A DNA stretch of 64,000 nucleotides from Cylindrobasidium torrendii FP15055 ss-10. Its lineage: Eukaryota; Basidiomycota; Agaricomycetes; Agaricales; Physalacriaceae. The notes under the pieces were generated by a model that saw only the letters and a program-made list of their open reading frames with translations, did no database searches and was not told the DNA's origin. Numbering within the stretch: the first letter of the stretch is position 1; each line of letters begins with the position of its first letter. The stretch spans positions 1 to 64,000 of the forward strand of contig KN880487.1 of NCBI GenBank assembly GCA_000934385.1. The letters are read 5' to 3'. Both the position numbers and the translations under genes were made by a program. Shown here in pieces: positions 37,774-47,587 of the stretch.

Positions 37774-38414
37774 TTAAGCGCCCTTGGGGGCCTCCTTCCA
37801 GGAGATAGCCTGCTCCTCACCCATGGCAGAGACGATGGTGACGAGGCAGTCCTTGCCATCCTCGAAAGCCTGAATAGAGTATGGGTATGTCTGAGGGAGG
37901 TGGGGAGTTGATTAAACGCACCGCCGTGATTTCATCACCAATTTCACCCTCGGGAACCTTGACATCGTCCTTGGAGACACCATCGTTGGTCATGAGGTTG
38001 AGGAAACCGTCGTCGATGTTGACGAGCTGGTACTCAGTCCTGAAGACATTGGGGACATCCATGTTGTGGGTGGAAGGGGAGATATCTTCGAGCTTTTTGC
38101 CAGTGAAGATCTACGCGCGCGTTAGGCGGGGAGAGCGCGAAGGATGGGCAGCAGACGTACATCAATGGCGACAAGGTGGACCTTGGCGTGACCGTGCTTG
38201 CCCGTCTTCGAGGTGGACATGTCAACGATCTTGCAGGGACGACCCTTGATGACTACGTGCCCGTTCTTGCGGAGGGCAGAGCATTGCATAGGGAAGGTCG
38301 TCGAGGCGCCGGCGTTGGCCTAGATCAACTAAGAGATAAGATTCCATCGTTGGCGCGTCATGGGAGAATCCTGACCGACTCGAAAGTGTGCTGGTGCTGC
38401 TCATCGTCGGACAT
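37774..38414 (-). CDS. TIF51A: Eukaryotic translation initiation factor 5A
   Basis: eIF5A, the hypusine-containing factor that helps ribosomes through difficult peptide bonds and in termination. Start [14 protein letters not shown] at 38414. Spliced blocks are [74 protein letters not shown], then [31 protein letters not shown] and the C-terminal [19 protein letters not shown] ending EAPKGA. The lysine in [12 protein letters not shown] is the expected hypusine site. Several introns of 45-60 nt lie after FESV, inside the first beta domain and after GDEI. The stop is at 37774. Length about 155-160 aa, normal for the family. Confidence 0.95.
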
Positions 38415-39022
38415 GGTGTTGACGTGGGTGTAGGTGAGGTGATGAGAAAAGTGGGGGCGAAGAGATGGAATCGATATAAATTTTGCGAGCGAAATAGGCA
38501 GGCCCTTTAAACTCCGCCGTTTGCCGGTCGATCATCGATCAGTCTGCGCCACACCAATGTTCACATGATGGCTTTATAACTCGCCCATCGGACGGCATTT
38601 GACTTCGTGCATCGTGTGAAAAAATTTGTTGCATTTCTGTATACCGCCTGATACGTATTTCTGCTGTGAAATAGCAAGTTTGCTTTCCCGCCACCTGTGA
38701 ATACTGGCCCCGAGCCGACGCCCTCCCGCCTTCTTGCCGTGATCTGTGGGTCCAGCGCTTTGATTCCGAACTTCCGGCCGTTCCAAGTGTACGCCTGTTG
38801 TTAACCCTTTCACGATCTCGTGACCGTGACTTGACACCGCCGGTCAAAGCAGAAGGTCCCGTCCACGAGGCGGAATAACCAGTTCTTGTGTGAATGGACT
38901 CAAGGATCTGACAGACGAACAACAATCCATAGGCGGAAACTTAGAATGTACAACGCAAGCACAAAGGGGGATATTGTACAGATTAATAAACCATAATTAA
39001 ACAACCAAGAACCACGGTCTCG
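38415..39022. other. Intergenic stretch between eIF5A and the LIM protein
   Basis: About 600 bp: eIF5A promoter on the left, LIM gene 3' flank on the right. The 128-codon minus-strand frame here shows no domain and is not called. No RNA gene recognised. Confidence 0.45.
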
Positions 39023-39699
39023 CTAGTTCATAGCATATCCTCCGCCAGTCTGAGCACGGTGGCAGCGTGTGCACATGGGCTCTCCGTCGTGATCACTGAT
39101 ACGCGCAGGATTCAATGTGGATTGGCAAGGACCCTTGCAGCGCAGACATCCACGATGATAAGGTCTGTTCAATGCGCGAACCTAAACAAGGTCAAGTCTC
39201 AGCAAAGCGCCAAGTACAAGGAAGACGAAGCCCACCATTTCGGCAAAGTAGACCGGCTTATCACAGCCTGCGCAGCGGGGCGTGGCTGGCACTTGGAATT
39301 TGATAGGCGAACCACCAGTCGTAGTCATCCTTACCGGGCGCGGTGGGGAGTCAGCAGTTGTATCGCCTGTTTTCGCAGGGACCACAGGGCTAGTAGGGCT
39401 GACACTTGGACTTCTGGCCACAGTCGGTAGGTTTTGGCTGCGCAAATCGACTGTGCCGTGTTCGCGGGAGTGACATGGTTTGCAGTACGGCTGCTCATTA
39501 TGTTCGAGCAGGGTATATGCATCGAGGCGCTTCTTGCAGGTCATGCAAGCCAGACAAGGCCGGTGGTAGGCTTTCCTTCCAGGGCCCATAACTTGCTCCG
39601 CCTGATAGACCATCTTCTCGCATGTGGGGCATCGCTGGAGGGAAACATCAGTACGCAACGAGACATTTCGTGACAAAAGCGTACTGGGGTACTATACAT
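39023..39699 (-). CDS. Two-LIM-domain zinc-binding protein
   Basis: LIM-domain adaptor, probably cytoskeleton-associated; a specific role cannot be assigned. Exons 39699-39685 (five codons, MYSTP), 39634-39236 and 39181-39023 give 190 aa. The first LIM domain starts CPTCEKMVYQAEQVMGPG and continues YHRPCLACMTC to YCKPCH. A Ser/Pro/Thr-rich linker (SPSVSPTSPVVPAKTG) follows. The second LIM domain runs CAGCDKPVYFAEM|VRALNRPYHRGCLRC to MCTRCHRAQ, split by the second intron. The C-terminus is GGGYAMN. The open frame seems to begin further upstream at a TTG, but the ATG plus 50-nt intron model gives a natural LIM start. Confidence 0.87.
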
Positions 39700-41224
39700 C
39701 TTCGTAATAGAGTGGGTAGCGCGTACGTGTAGGTGTGGGACAGTTATGTTGATATGTTAGCAATGGTGGTGGTTGCAGCAAGAGATATTCCGTTGTCACC
39801 GCCTTCTGCTGTCACTCCGAGCAACGATCACATTTAGCTGATTGCCGAGATTCGGCACTCGCCACACAACAAGACATCGATAACGATGCGCGAGCACGTG
39901 TGTCACAACCCTTACAAGGATAACCAAGAAGGATGATGTCGATATAAGCTCCCTGTGTCGAAGTATCGCCACTATGCATTGACCATCACTTATATACCCT
40001 GAAATTTGGTGCAACGGGATTCCCTTACATTTCTTATCAAGGCAGCATACACAATGGCGCGCACAGTCCCAATACAGTCCTCTTCAATTTGCGGCCTTGA
40101 CGTTGGCCTGTGGGCATACATTAATCTCCTTGTGCACATACATACAATAAGCTTAAGCTTGAAACCCCGGCTTCTACAACAGCCTTCAACCAGATGCTTC
40201 ATTAATCGTTGTTGAACGTTGAACCTCTTCGTTCTGATGATTTGATTTCTTGCCACATTTTCAACTCTGGCTTTGGTTTTTACAATAATCAAACACTGGG
40301 CTACGTCCCTGTGTGTCAATGGCTGACGGTCGGCGGCAACTCTGAGGCGTTCAGCTTTGCCAGTCGCTTCGAAGATGTCGCTGCCCGGATACGACACATA
40401 TCAAGGATAGGTAAACACACTCATATAGCTGAGCCATACTTGCCGCGCACTGCATACGGTAGTGCGACCCGATTAACAATGAACACAAGCCTATCACTGT
40501 GTGCATTAACGTCCATTAATTATTAACCACTGACAGTAAGTAGTCACTGCTCAGCAACATGATGGATTCTTCATCTCTGTTATTTTCACTGTACGGTTGG
40601 GTCTGGGAATATCTTCCTTTCTTACCCACATAGAAGAACGCCGTGAAGCTCTACTAAGTCTCTCCAAATTCTCGACAGCCGTCATAACGATAACCTGGTA
40701 TCAATTGTAACCTAGTTTGAAAACCATCAGCGCTCCGTTTCACCCAAGCTGCACCATAACCCAAGGAGTGTACGCAACGGTTCGCAAATACAGCATGGAT
40801 AGATTATCATGCCCTGGAGCGTGGACCCATTGTTGTGCATCACCCAGAACCTTGAGAGCCTCCCCGTTTGTGAAGAGCCCATGAGAGTGGTTTGACGGCC
40901 GTAAGGGGCAGTGGTGTCGCTGGCTTCCAGATGGGGACACTGCGCCACAGATTTGCATGCCGGAGGGCCGTGATGATTGTGCCTGGGTACACGGCCGTCA
41001 CATTTCGTGACATTCGACGCTTTATCCGTTTTGCATTTTGCAACGATCCAATCGTTCCTCTTCGACTTCCTTGGTTCACATCTGGCGCGGCGCAACCTTT
41101 TGCTTGGGCACTCTACACAACTTGACCGGTTCTCCCCCACTCAATCTCCATTTGTGGTCTACATTTGCCGTATCCTGTTGGACGTACCCAGTATCCTTCT
41201 CCCTACTCCTCCATATCCTAGACG
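39700..41224. other. Intergenic stretch, about 1.5 kb
   Basis: Frames are short and lack domains or splice logic on both strands. It should hold the divergent promoters of the LIM gene and of the GPI-protein gene. No repeat or RNA gene recognised. Confidence 0.5.
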
Positions 41225-41913
41225 ATGCCTTTCTTGTGGTCAACGATACGCTGCCTGGCTTTGAGCTTGCTGGTGGCCTCGGCGTCCGGTGCGTGGTTGG
41301 GCGGGTCGAAATTCCCGCCGGACTAACCATGTCTCCATGCAGCATATTTCGTGGTAACGAGCCCGACAACACAAACGCAATGGCAGAACGGGAAAGTGAA
41401 CGCGGTGACATGGGAGAAGGGCGTGCTTGACGACATCAACTCCTTTGACCTCGAGATGACCAGGCTGAGCGAGGACGGCTTGACCTATATTGCATCAACA
41501 AGTGCGTGACCGCTTCTCTAGCGGGCAGCATCTACTTACAGCATGCAGTATCTGGCTACAAAAAAGCAAAAACGTCGCTCAACATTTATCTTGAAGATGT
41601 GCCCGCAGGCGATGATTATTATCTCCTATTCCTCAACACCTCCCACGGTGTCATGTACGCCGTTTCCTCACGGTTTACGATCCTCGAAGCAGATGCAACG
41701 CCCGACTCCTCCAAGACGGCAACGGCAACCGCGGAAGCAGGCGCGCCCACGGTCACGGTCAGCGGCGGGCCAAATCCAACGAAGATGTTTGCAACGACGT
41801 TCCCAGCCGAGGCCAATGGCTCTGTACTCGCATATACATGGAACAGCGCAAGCGTCGGCATGCTTTGCGCCCTTCTTGCATGCCTCAGCGGCGCGCTATT
41901 AACCCTGTGGTAG
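41225..41913 (+). CDS. Kre9/Knh1-like Ser/Thr-rich GPI-anchored surface protein
   Basis: Exons 41225-41288, 41343-41501 and 41549-41913 give 195 aa. It has a signal peptide (CLALSLLVASASA), then a single beta-sandwich module typical of the Kre9/Knh1 N-terminal domain: VTSPTTQTQWQNGKVNAVTW, LDDINSFDLEMTRL, LNIYLEDVPAGDDYYLLF, LNTSHGVMYAVSSRFTIL. A Thr/Ala/Ser-rich stalk (SSKTATATAEAGAPTVTVSG) and a hydrophobic tail (SVGMLCALLACLSGALLTLW) follow, fitting GPI attachment. This single-module form is common in mushroom-forming fungi and is expected at the cell wall. Intron ends are GT-AG, with lengths 54 and 47 nt. Confidence 0.85.
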
Positions 41914-42291
41914 GGCAGAGATTGGGAAGACCAATCATATCCTCACAGGACGCATCCTGCAGGCCGTCGGTATTGGGTCCAGACGCCTGTACAGCATCGG
42001 CGCATAGCTACGCGCTTACAGCAGTATCGGAATTCATTTCGTCTGTTCCCATATGGTGGCCATACGTATCTTGTTGTCGGAGGACATGGACTTGTATTTT
42101 CACTTACCTAACCTAACGACTGGTGGAATCTTTAGAAACGCTCTTTTTATCTTCCCTTGTTAGGATAATTGCGACGCTAATATTTTGTGGACGGACATTG
42201 CAGGCCGCCTGCCAACCGCTTGCCATGCAATTTTGAACAGTTTGTGCGTGTGCTTTGATGCAGTGATCGGCCGCCTCTGTCTTCCGCCATC
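41914..42291. other. Short intergenic stretch before SEN15
   Basis: 378 bp with 3' flank of the GPI gene and promoter of the next. Nothing else seen. Confidence 0.45.
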
Positions 42292-42711
42292 ATGTTCACT
42301 CCGGCCACACATCCATCTGCGGAAATTCTAGCACCTCTTCTCAGCAAATACCCTGCAACATCGAGTTCACTGTTTCAAGTTTACAACGACGTTCGATACG
42401 CACAGTCATGGACTGATGTCCAGGTCGTGGATCTGGGGGAACGCGGAGCAGTTAAAGGCAAACGGTCGGACACCGACGAAGACGAGCCCGAAACGTCTTA
42501 TGTTGTACCTTGCAGAATATCAGAGACCATATCTTTCTCTTGGTAAGTCCATCCAAGTATTCTACTTAGCACAGACTCTTATGTGCGTAGGATCCAAGAG
42601 GCGTTCAGTGCATTGGACGGTCCAGAGGCGGTATATCTGGGAATCACCGCGGATGATTCGTCGGTCGTGTACTATAAACTGAGCAAAGGAATTGTGAAGC
42701 CTCCGCTCTGA
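42292..42711 (+). CDS. SEN15: tRNA-splicing endonuclease subunit Sen15-like
   Basis: Structural subunit of the heterotetrameric tRNA-splicing endonuclease (Sen2/Sen34/Sen15/Sen54). Exons 42292-42542 and 42591-42711 give 123 aa. The single Sen15 domain includes SLFQVYNDVRYAQSWTDVQV, an acidic insert (RSDTDEDEPETS), VVPCRISETISFSW and the diagnostic C-terminal GITADDSSVVYYKLSKGIVK, ending PPL. No catalytic triad is expected in this subunit. The 48-nt intron splits the Trp codon at SFSW. The domain assignment is by eye from the terminal strand pattern; the overall size is typical. Confidence 0.78.
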
Positions 42712-43374
42712 TATCAAAAGTCCAGCCACAACGGTCCCAACGGTGTTGCAAACTTGCTGCTTTCTGTGGCTGCGATATCTGCTTGCAGGATTGAATGTGT
42801 GTTCCTCATATACTGCGTCAACTTGGTGGGAAAAGAAGGCGGATACCTGAAGCGCGTTGTGAACGAACATGTCACAAAATTCCTTGCATCGCGAAAAACC
42901 CGAGCCGATTACAATGGATATCATAAGATGGCACATTATCCTTGCATGTCAGCTCAATTCCATTGTACGACAATCTATGTCAGACTTTTAACCAATTAAC
43001 CAACTCTTATTACCGATCACCACCATTGTAGGTGGCCAACTTCGCAAAGTTATTGTTGGGGCATCAGTGTGCCAGGATTCCCATCCCGACAACCATTACA
43101 ACGTGAGGACACGGCCGGTGTTAATGAACAACGAACGTTAACGCTTGAGCATTGCAATTTGCATTGTTCTTGACTTTGATCTGTGTTCTCCTGTCTCAGA
43201 CCGTCGAGTCCCTGCAAACGATTGTATGATTATAGGAATTACTTGAGCGCAGTACACAAAACGATGATGGTAATACAAGCATGCATGATAAATAAACTTC
43301 ACTCTATGCGGGAGTGCTGTCGCATATCCAACCAACGGCAGCATCCCCGATTCATTTCACAGTCCTTTGTCCTC
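42712..43374. other. Convergent intergenic stretch
   Basis: Between SEN15 and the Stealth gene, both transcribed inwards. No gene, RNA or repeat recognised. Confidence 0.5.
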
Positions 43375-45627
43375 TCATGAATCCGAACTCACCTCCCAGC
43401 TTCCTCTCTCTGGCCACCGCGTATCAAACCAGCCTCTCAAGATATCGTCCGCCTTCTCGACCTCCCGAGTGTCATCATTCGGTAAGTCGTCGTTGATGCA
43501 TAGAAGGGCAATATCCGGATGCTGGTTCGTCTGCTTCAGACTGCTCTTCGTTTGCCGGAGAGACGTCAGGCCAAAGAACCTTGCTGGTGTCCAGCCAACC
43601 GCATAGCTATACCGGTGTAGTAACCTGACTGCGAACGCACGCAGGTCTTCGACAGCGACTGGTAATGGAGGCTGCTGCTCCGGCAAGTGGAGGGGAAGCG
43701 CAAGAGGTATGGGTCCTGACGCCGATGCGCTGCCTGAGGGAAGGAAGAGCGAGAGCCCGCCGCCTTGTCCTTCCTGCTGAAGGAGCGCAGCGATGATGGC
43801 GTCGCCGCATTCAGGACGCTTCCGGAGCACTTCCACGAACAATGCCCATGCTGATGTTTCCTTCTCACCCAGACACTCGCTGCGGGACAGTGCCGACACC
43901 AATGTCGGGGTGACTAGTGTCTGTGGATACCCATCTTGGGACACGAAGGCGTAGTCGGTGTGTGAGGCCACTTTGCGGTCGGGTACTCGTGGACTGGTGA
44001 TGCCGGCACGACTGAGCTCGACATCGACGTCGTCTGTGGAGGTATGCCGTATATTGGAGAGCGGGATAGTGTCTTCGCTTTCACTGCCGCCCATTTCCTG
44101 CCACATGTTGTCCTTCTTCTCAACACTGAGTGTACCGCCCTCGCCGCCCCATTTAGCGACAATATACGACCACAGCAATGCCTCCCGACGGCGCTCCAGA
44201 ATCCAATGCGTCGCCAAAAAGACGGTGTGGACCTCCATTTCGCCTTTGTCGACGTTCAGATGGGAGCCGCGGAAGCGGGACAGTGGTGTTGCCGAGAATT
44301 GGAAGGGAAAGGCTAACCCGGCTTCGTGGAGAAGGGGACGCGAGAACGAGCGAGCGTTGTGTGCAACGTACTGGCGCTTGCGGTCGCCGAACCGGAGATC
44401 TGGATGCGTCGTCAGCGACGATGTCTAAGCTGAGTAAAAAGTGGAACGTACTCAAGAGGTGTGCACTCCAACCAAGCCCACGCCATTCGCCATTGCCATC
44501 TGCTCGGCCTGATGGGTCTGCGCCGACCTTGAAGGTGTCGAATCTGAGAACAGGCCCGTACAGCAGAGTGTGGAATGTCGAGGGCGCCATTGGAAGGGTC
44601 AAGAATTGATCGTCGTTGAGGGAAACACTGTGGAGACGGTAAGAAAAAGGACCAAGAGCCAGAGGGCCTTGAGCGTACATGTTGTCAGTCACAATGTCGG
44701 GGTCCAAGTTGGGCAACTGGGATTCTATGGAGAAGCTATTGAAGGTGGGAAGCACGTTCTGCCTCCAAATGCTGCCTTCATCCTCTGTGAGACCGCGCTC
44801 TGTCCAGTTGAATAGGCGGAAGAGATCACTGTGGGGGATGATATTCACTGCTTGGTGATCTTGTGCTCGCTCCGTGGAGGTCGCGTTGACATCAAGCCAT
44901 TGTGGAACCAGCCCAAGACGACGTTCCGGGTTTCCGGGATGGGGGACGTCAGAGGTAATGATATGCCAGACACTCTTCGTCCAGGTGGACGTTGCAGCGG
45001 CAATGGAACGTAGAGAGTAGCGTAGCTCATCGTGTTCGCGGAACCGGGCTGCCTTTGGTTGCTGGCCGAGGGACATGAGATAGTCATTTCGAGCTTGAAT
45101 ATGGAGAGGGTCACTGCAGGAGGTATTAGCACGGACAGAAATAGGGAACTAGAGCATACTCACGAGCCATTCACCCAAACCCAAATAACATCTATCACTG
45201 CCTCATCGATCCTTTCACACGGTGCTTCCCAGTGTCCTGATGCCACCCATTTCTCCAGACAAACGTCCGAAACCTGTTCGTGCGCTGCTATTGGTTGCAA
45301 GGTATGGTCTGCAACAGCTAACTCGGGGCCATTGGGTATGAAGGGATGGTAAGCCATGGAGAGACCTTTGGTAGCACTCTCGAAGTCGATGAAGGTGACA
45401 TTCGGACTGGGCTCGTGTATTCGTGCTACCGTCGGCTCTGGGGACTCCAGCTCAACAGGCAGAATGGCGGCTCGTATTGATGACGGATAGTCCAGAAGAA
45501 AAAGAAAAGAAAGGACAAGGACAATTGTGAAGAGCACAATCATCGACCGAAACCTTGCCCGGTTCACTTGGTACCATTTCGCGGGCAGAGGGCCATTGGG
45601 AAGAGGAAGCAGACCCTCGGCACTCAT
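43375..45627 (-). CDS. XPT1: Stealth-type xylosylphosphotransferase (XPT1-like)
   Basis: Golgi-type phosphosugar transferase. Stealth proteins transfer sugar-1-phosphate; the characterised basidiomycete member is the Cryptococcus xylosylphosphotransferase Xpt1. The start at 45627 (MSAEGLLPLPNG) is supported by a TATA box about 60 bp upstream; the open frame continues further only through a GTG. There is one transmembrane segment near residue 30-50 (MIVLFTIVLVLSFLFLLDY), so it is a type II membrane protein. Stealth regions: CR1 IDVIWVWVNGS|DPLH (split by an intron), CR2 FREHDELRYSLRSI, CR3/CR4-like NIIPHSDLFRLFNW, DNMYAQGPLALGPFSYRLHS and VHTVFLATHWILERRREALLW. The C-terminus (about 200 residues after ATHWIL) is basidiomycete-type and ends at 43375. 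Two introns. Acceptor and donor are inferred from the family. Confidence 0.85.
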
Positions 45628-47587
45628 CTGGGCAGCAAGAGTGGTGGTCAGAAGAGAAAAGAGAAATGCGACTCCACTCGGTGAGTTTATATAGCCGGCC
45701 AACACATCGCTTTTATGTCCGCGCGAACGCACACGAGCAGAGTGCCCCTGACGTCATAGCAATCCATTCGTCCCCGCGGCACGGCGGGCCCCGCAAACTT
45801 CAAACCAATTCGTTTGGATGACTTGCCTTCAAAACTGTATCGAGTCCAACGGACGACTGCCGCCATCTTCTAGCTCAAAATGGCGCTGTTCGAGCGACCC
45901 ATCGGGAACCCGCAGCATTGTGATTACTAACATTGCATTTGATAAGGATATCACAGGCGCACAATCGCTATCTGGCAACTACAGCCACCTGGCAGGCTCG
46001 ACGAATGACGACGACAAGATTATTTGCACAACCAGCATGCAGGACCATCCCCAAATCAACTCTAAGCATTGCCTGGTCAAGGCAAGTAAAATGCAGATAT
46101 AGCAGAGACAACTTTGAATTTTCTCGACAATTGAAACGGCTTGGCAAATTTCTATCGAAGAGTGCCCTGAGACTCCGTGCCTCGCTCCCTCGTTCGACCT
46201 ACGAGCGACCGACAGGCGAACGAACGAGACCTTGTGCACGATATCTTCTTCACGTATCCTCTCCCTACGCAGTCGGGCGTCGGTCGGGCGTCGGCAAGGA
46301 CACTGCGAGACTTCCGCAAGCGGGTTTGCTCCCGTGTCACGTGGGCGGCTACATGAGGCTCACACCGCCCAAAATGGAAAGAGACTTCGCCCCTCACTCA
46401 AAGGGCCAATCCCAGCCCAGCCGCACACAAACACAGCGATAATGATACAGACCGCTCCGAATATCATTTTTTCCGATAAACAAATACATCCCCCATGATA
46501 AATCAGAACCTCGCTCTCCGTGTCGTCTCGAATATTGGGAATGGATGCGCCTCGGTGTTGAAGACGTACTCTACAACCTGTTTCAGCGCGTGATATGACG
46601 ACCGACAAAGAGTACATGCTATCCAATGGAAAGACATCCCCATCCTTGAAGAAAAGGAACACGTCTCGCTCTACGTCTCATCAGCAAACAAGCACAATCC
46701 CTGCGTGGGGCAGCTCACCAAGAAGAACGTTTCCATCTTGTCCTCCAACATCGCTAGAAACCGCAGACGAGTGGTCGAACTCGGCTTTATAACGCTCTGT
46801 CTCCGCTCGACTGAGCTTCAAATCTATATTGGCGACAGCGAACTTTGATGAGAATTCATTTTGCTCTCCGCACGTGTCTCAAGGCGCATTAGTGCTCTCT
46901 CTAGTCCATAGATACAGAGGTCCGCGTTTGTCGACGTTGATATTCTGCAACTGTTGTCGAGGATGGTGGAAGGGGACTCCGCGTCTTCGACGTGACTAGC
47001 CAACGGAAGCGTGAGCTCAGCGTCGTCTGTGCTTTCGATGGGTCGTCCAGGGGAAGTCCTGGCTGGTGGATGGCTTTGTCAGCGCGACGAGTTTATTGAC
47101 GCGTGAATCTGCTCGTGGTTCATGTCGAGACGCATGCGAGCTGAATTAAGGATTAGAAGCAGCTACTAGCATGGGTTGTCCAAACAGTGTTGAGCTGGTT
47201 TTGCTTCCCGTGAAGGGAAGAGACGAAGAGGCTATGGGAGAGTAGGTACGTGATATTACCCACCGCCCCATTACCCCCGTGGTCTTCAATCTGCCTTCGG
47301 ATCATGGATTCAATGTTTGATTATGTATCAAGAACAATTGTCAGTTCAATTCATGCTGCACTAGAGGCAGAATAAAGACACAAAAGAGCAAGAGAATGTA
47401 CCCCGGGCTTTCATTCAAAGCACGTGTGGAACGGCGCGACCCTGATGATCGATCAAGTATTAGGTTGGTTTTCGCACGCGAGGAATTCCTGTGACCTGTA
47501 CAAGGTCTGGATGTTACCACGATTCGCCCGACACTCTCCTTACGTGCATTTCGCACAGGCTCATCAACGCTCGGATCCGGGAGCAGC
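45628..47587. other. Intergenic stretch, about 2 kb, with unassigned open frames
   Basis: Apart from the Stealth promoter, it holds an 85-codon plus-strand frame without ATG (46594-46848) and an open minus-strand frame of about 75 codons next to it (about 46860-47070); both look somewhat protein-like but match no family I know (see findings). A short tandem GTCGGGC repetition lies near 46270-46300. Confidence 0.4.
45686..45694 (-). promoter_or_regulatory. TATA box of the Stealth transferase gene
   Basis: The minus strand reads CTATATAAA about 60 bp before the ATG at 45627, the usual distance for a core promoter, and it supports that start. Confidence 0.55.

Noticed and set aside
39635..39684. 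A start for the LIM protein within the longer open frame (MSRNVSL...).
   Set aside because: That frame begins with TTG, and the segment is a good intron joining MYSTP to the first LIM cysteine.
46262..46300. GTCGGGC tandem repetition as a possible repeat array.
   Set aside because: Only about two imperfect units; no array structure.
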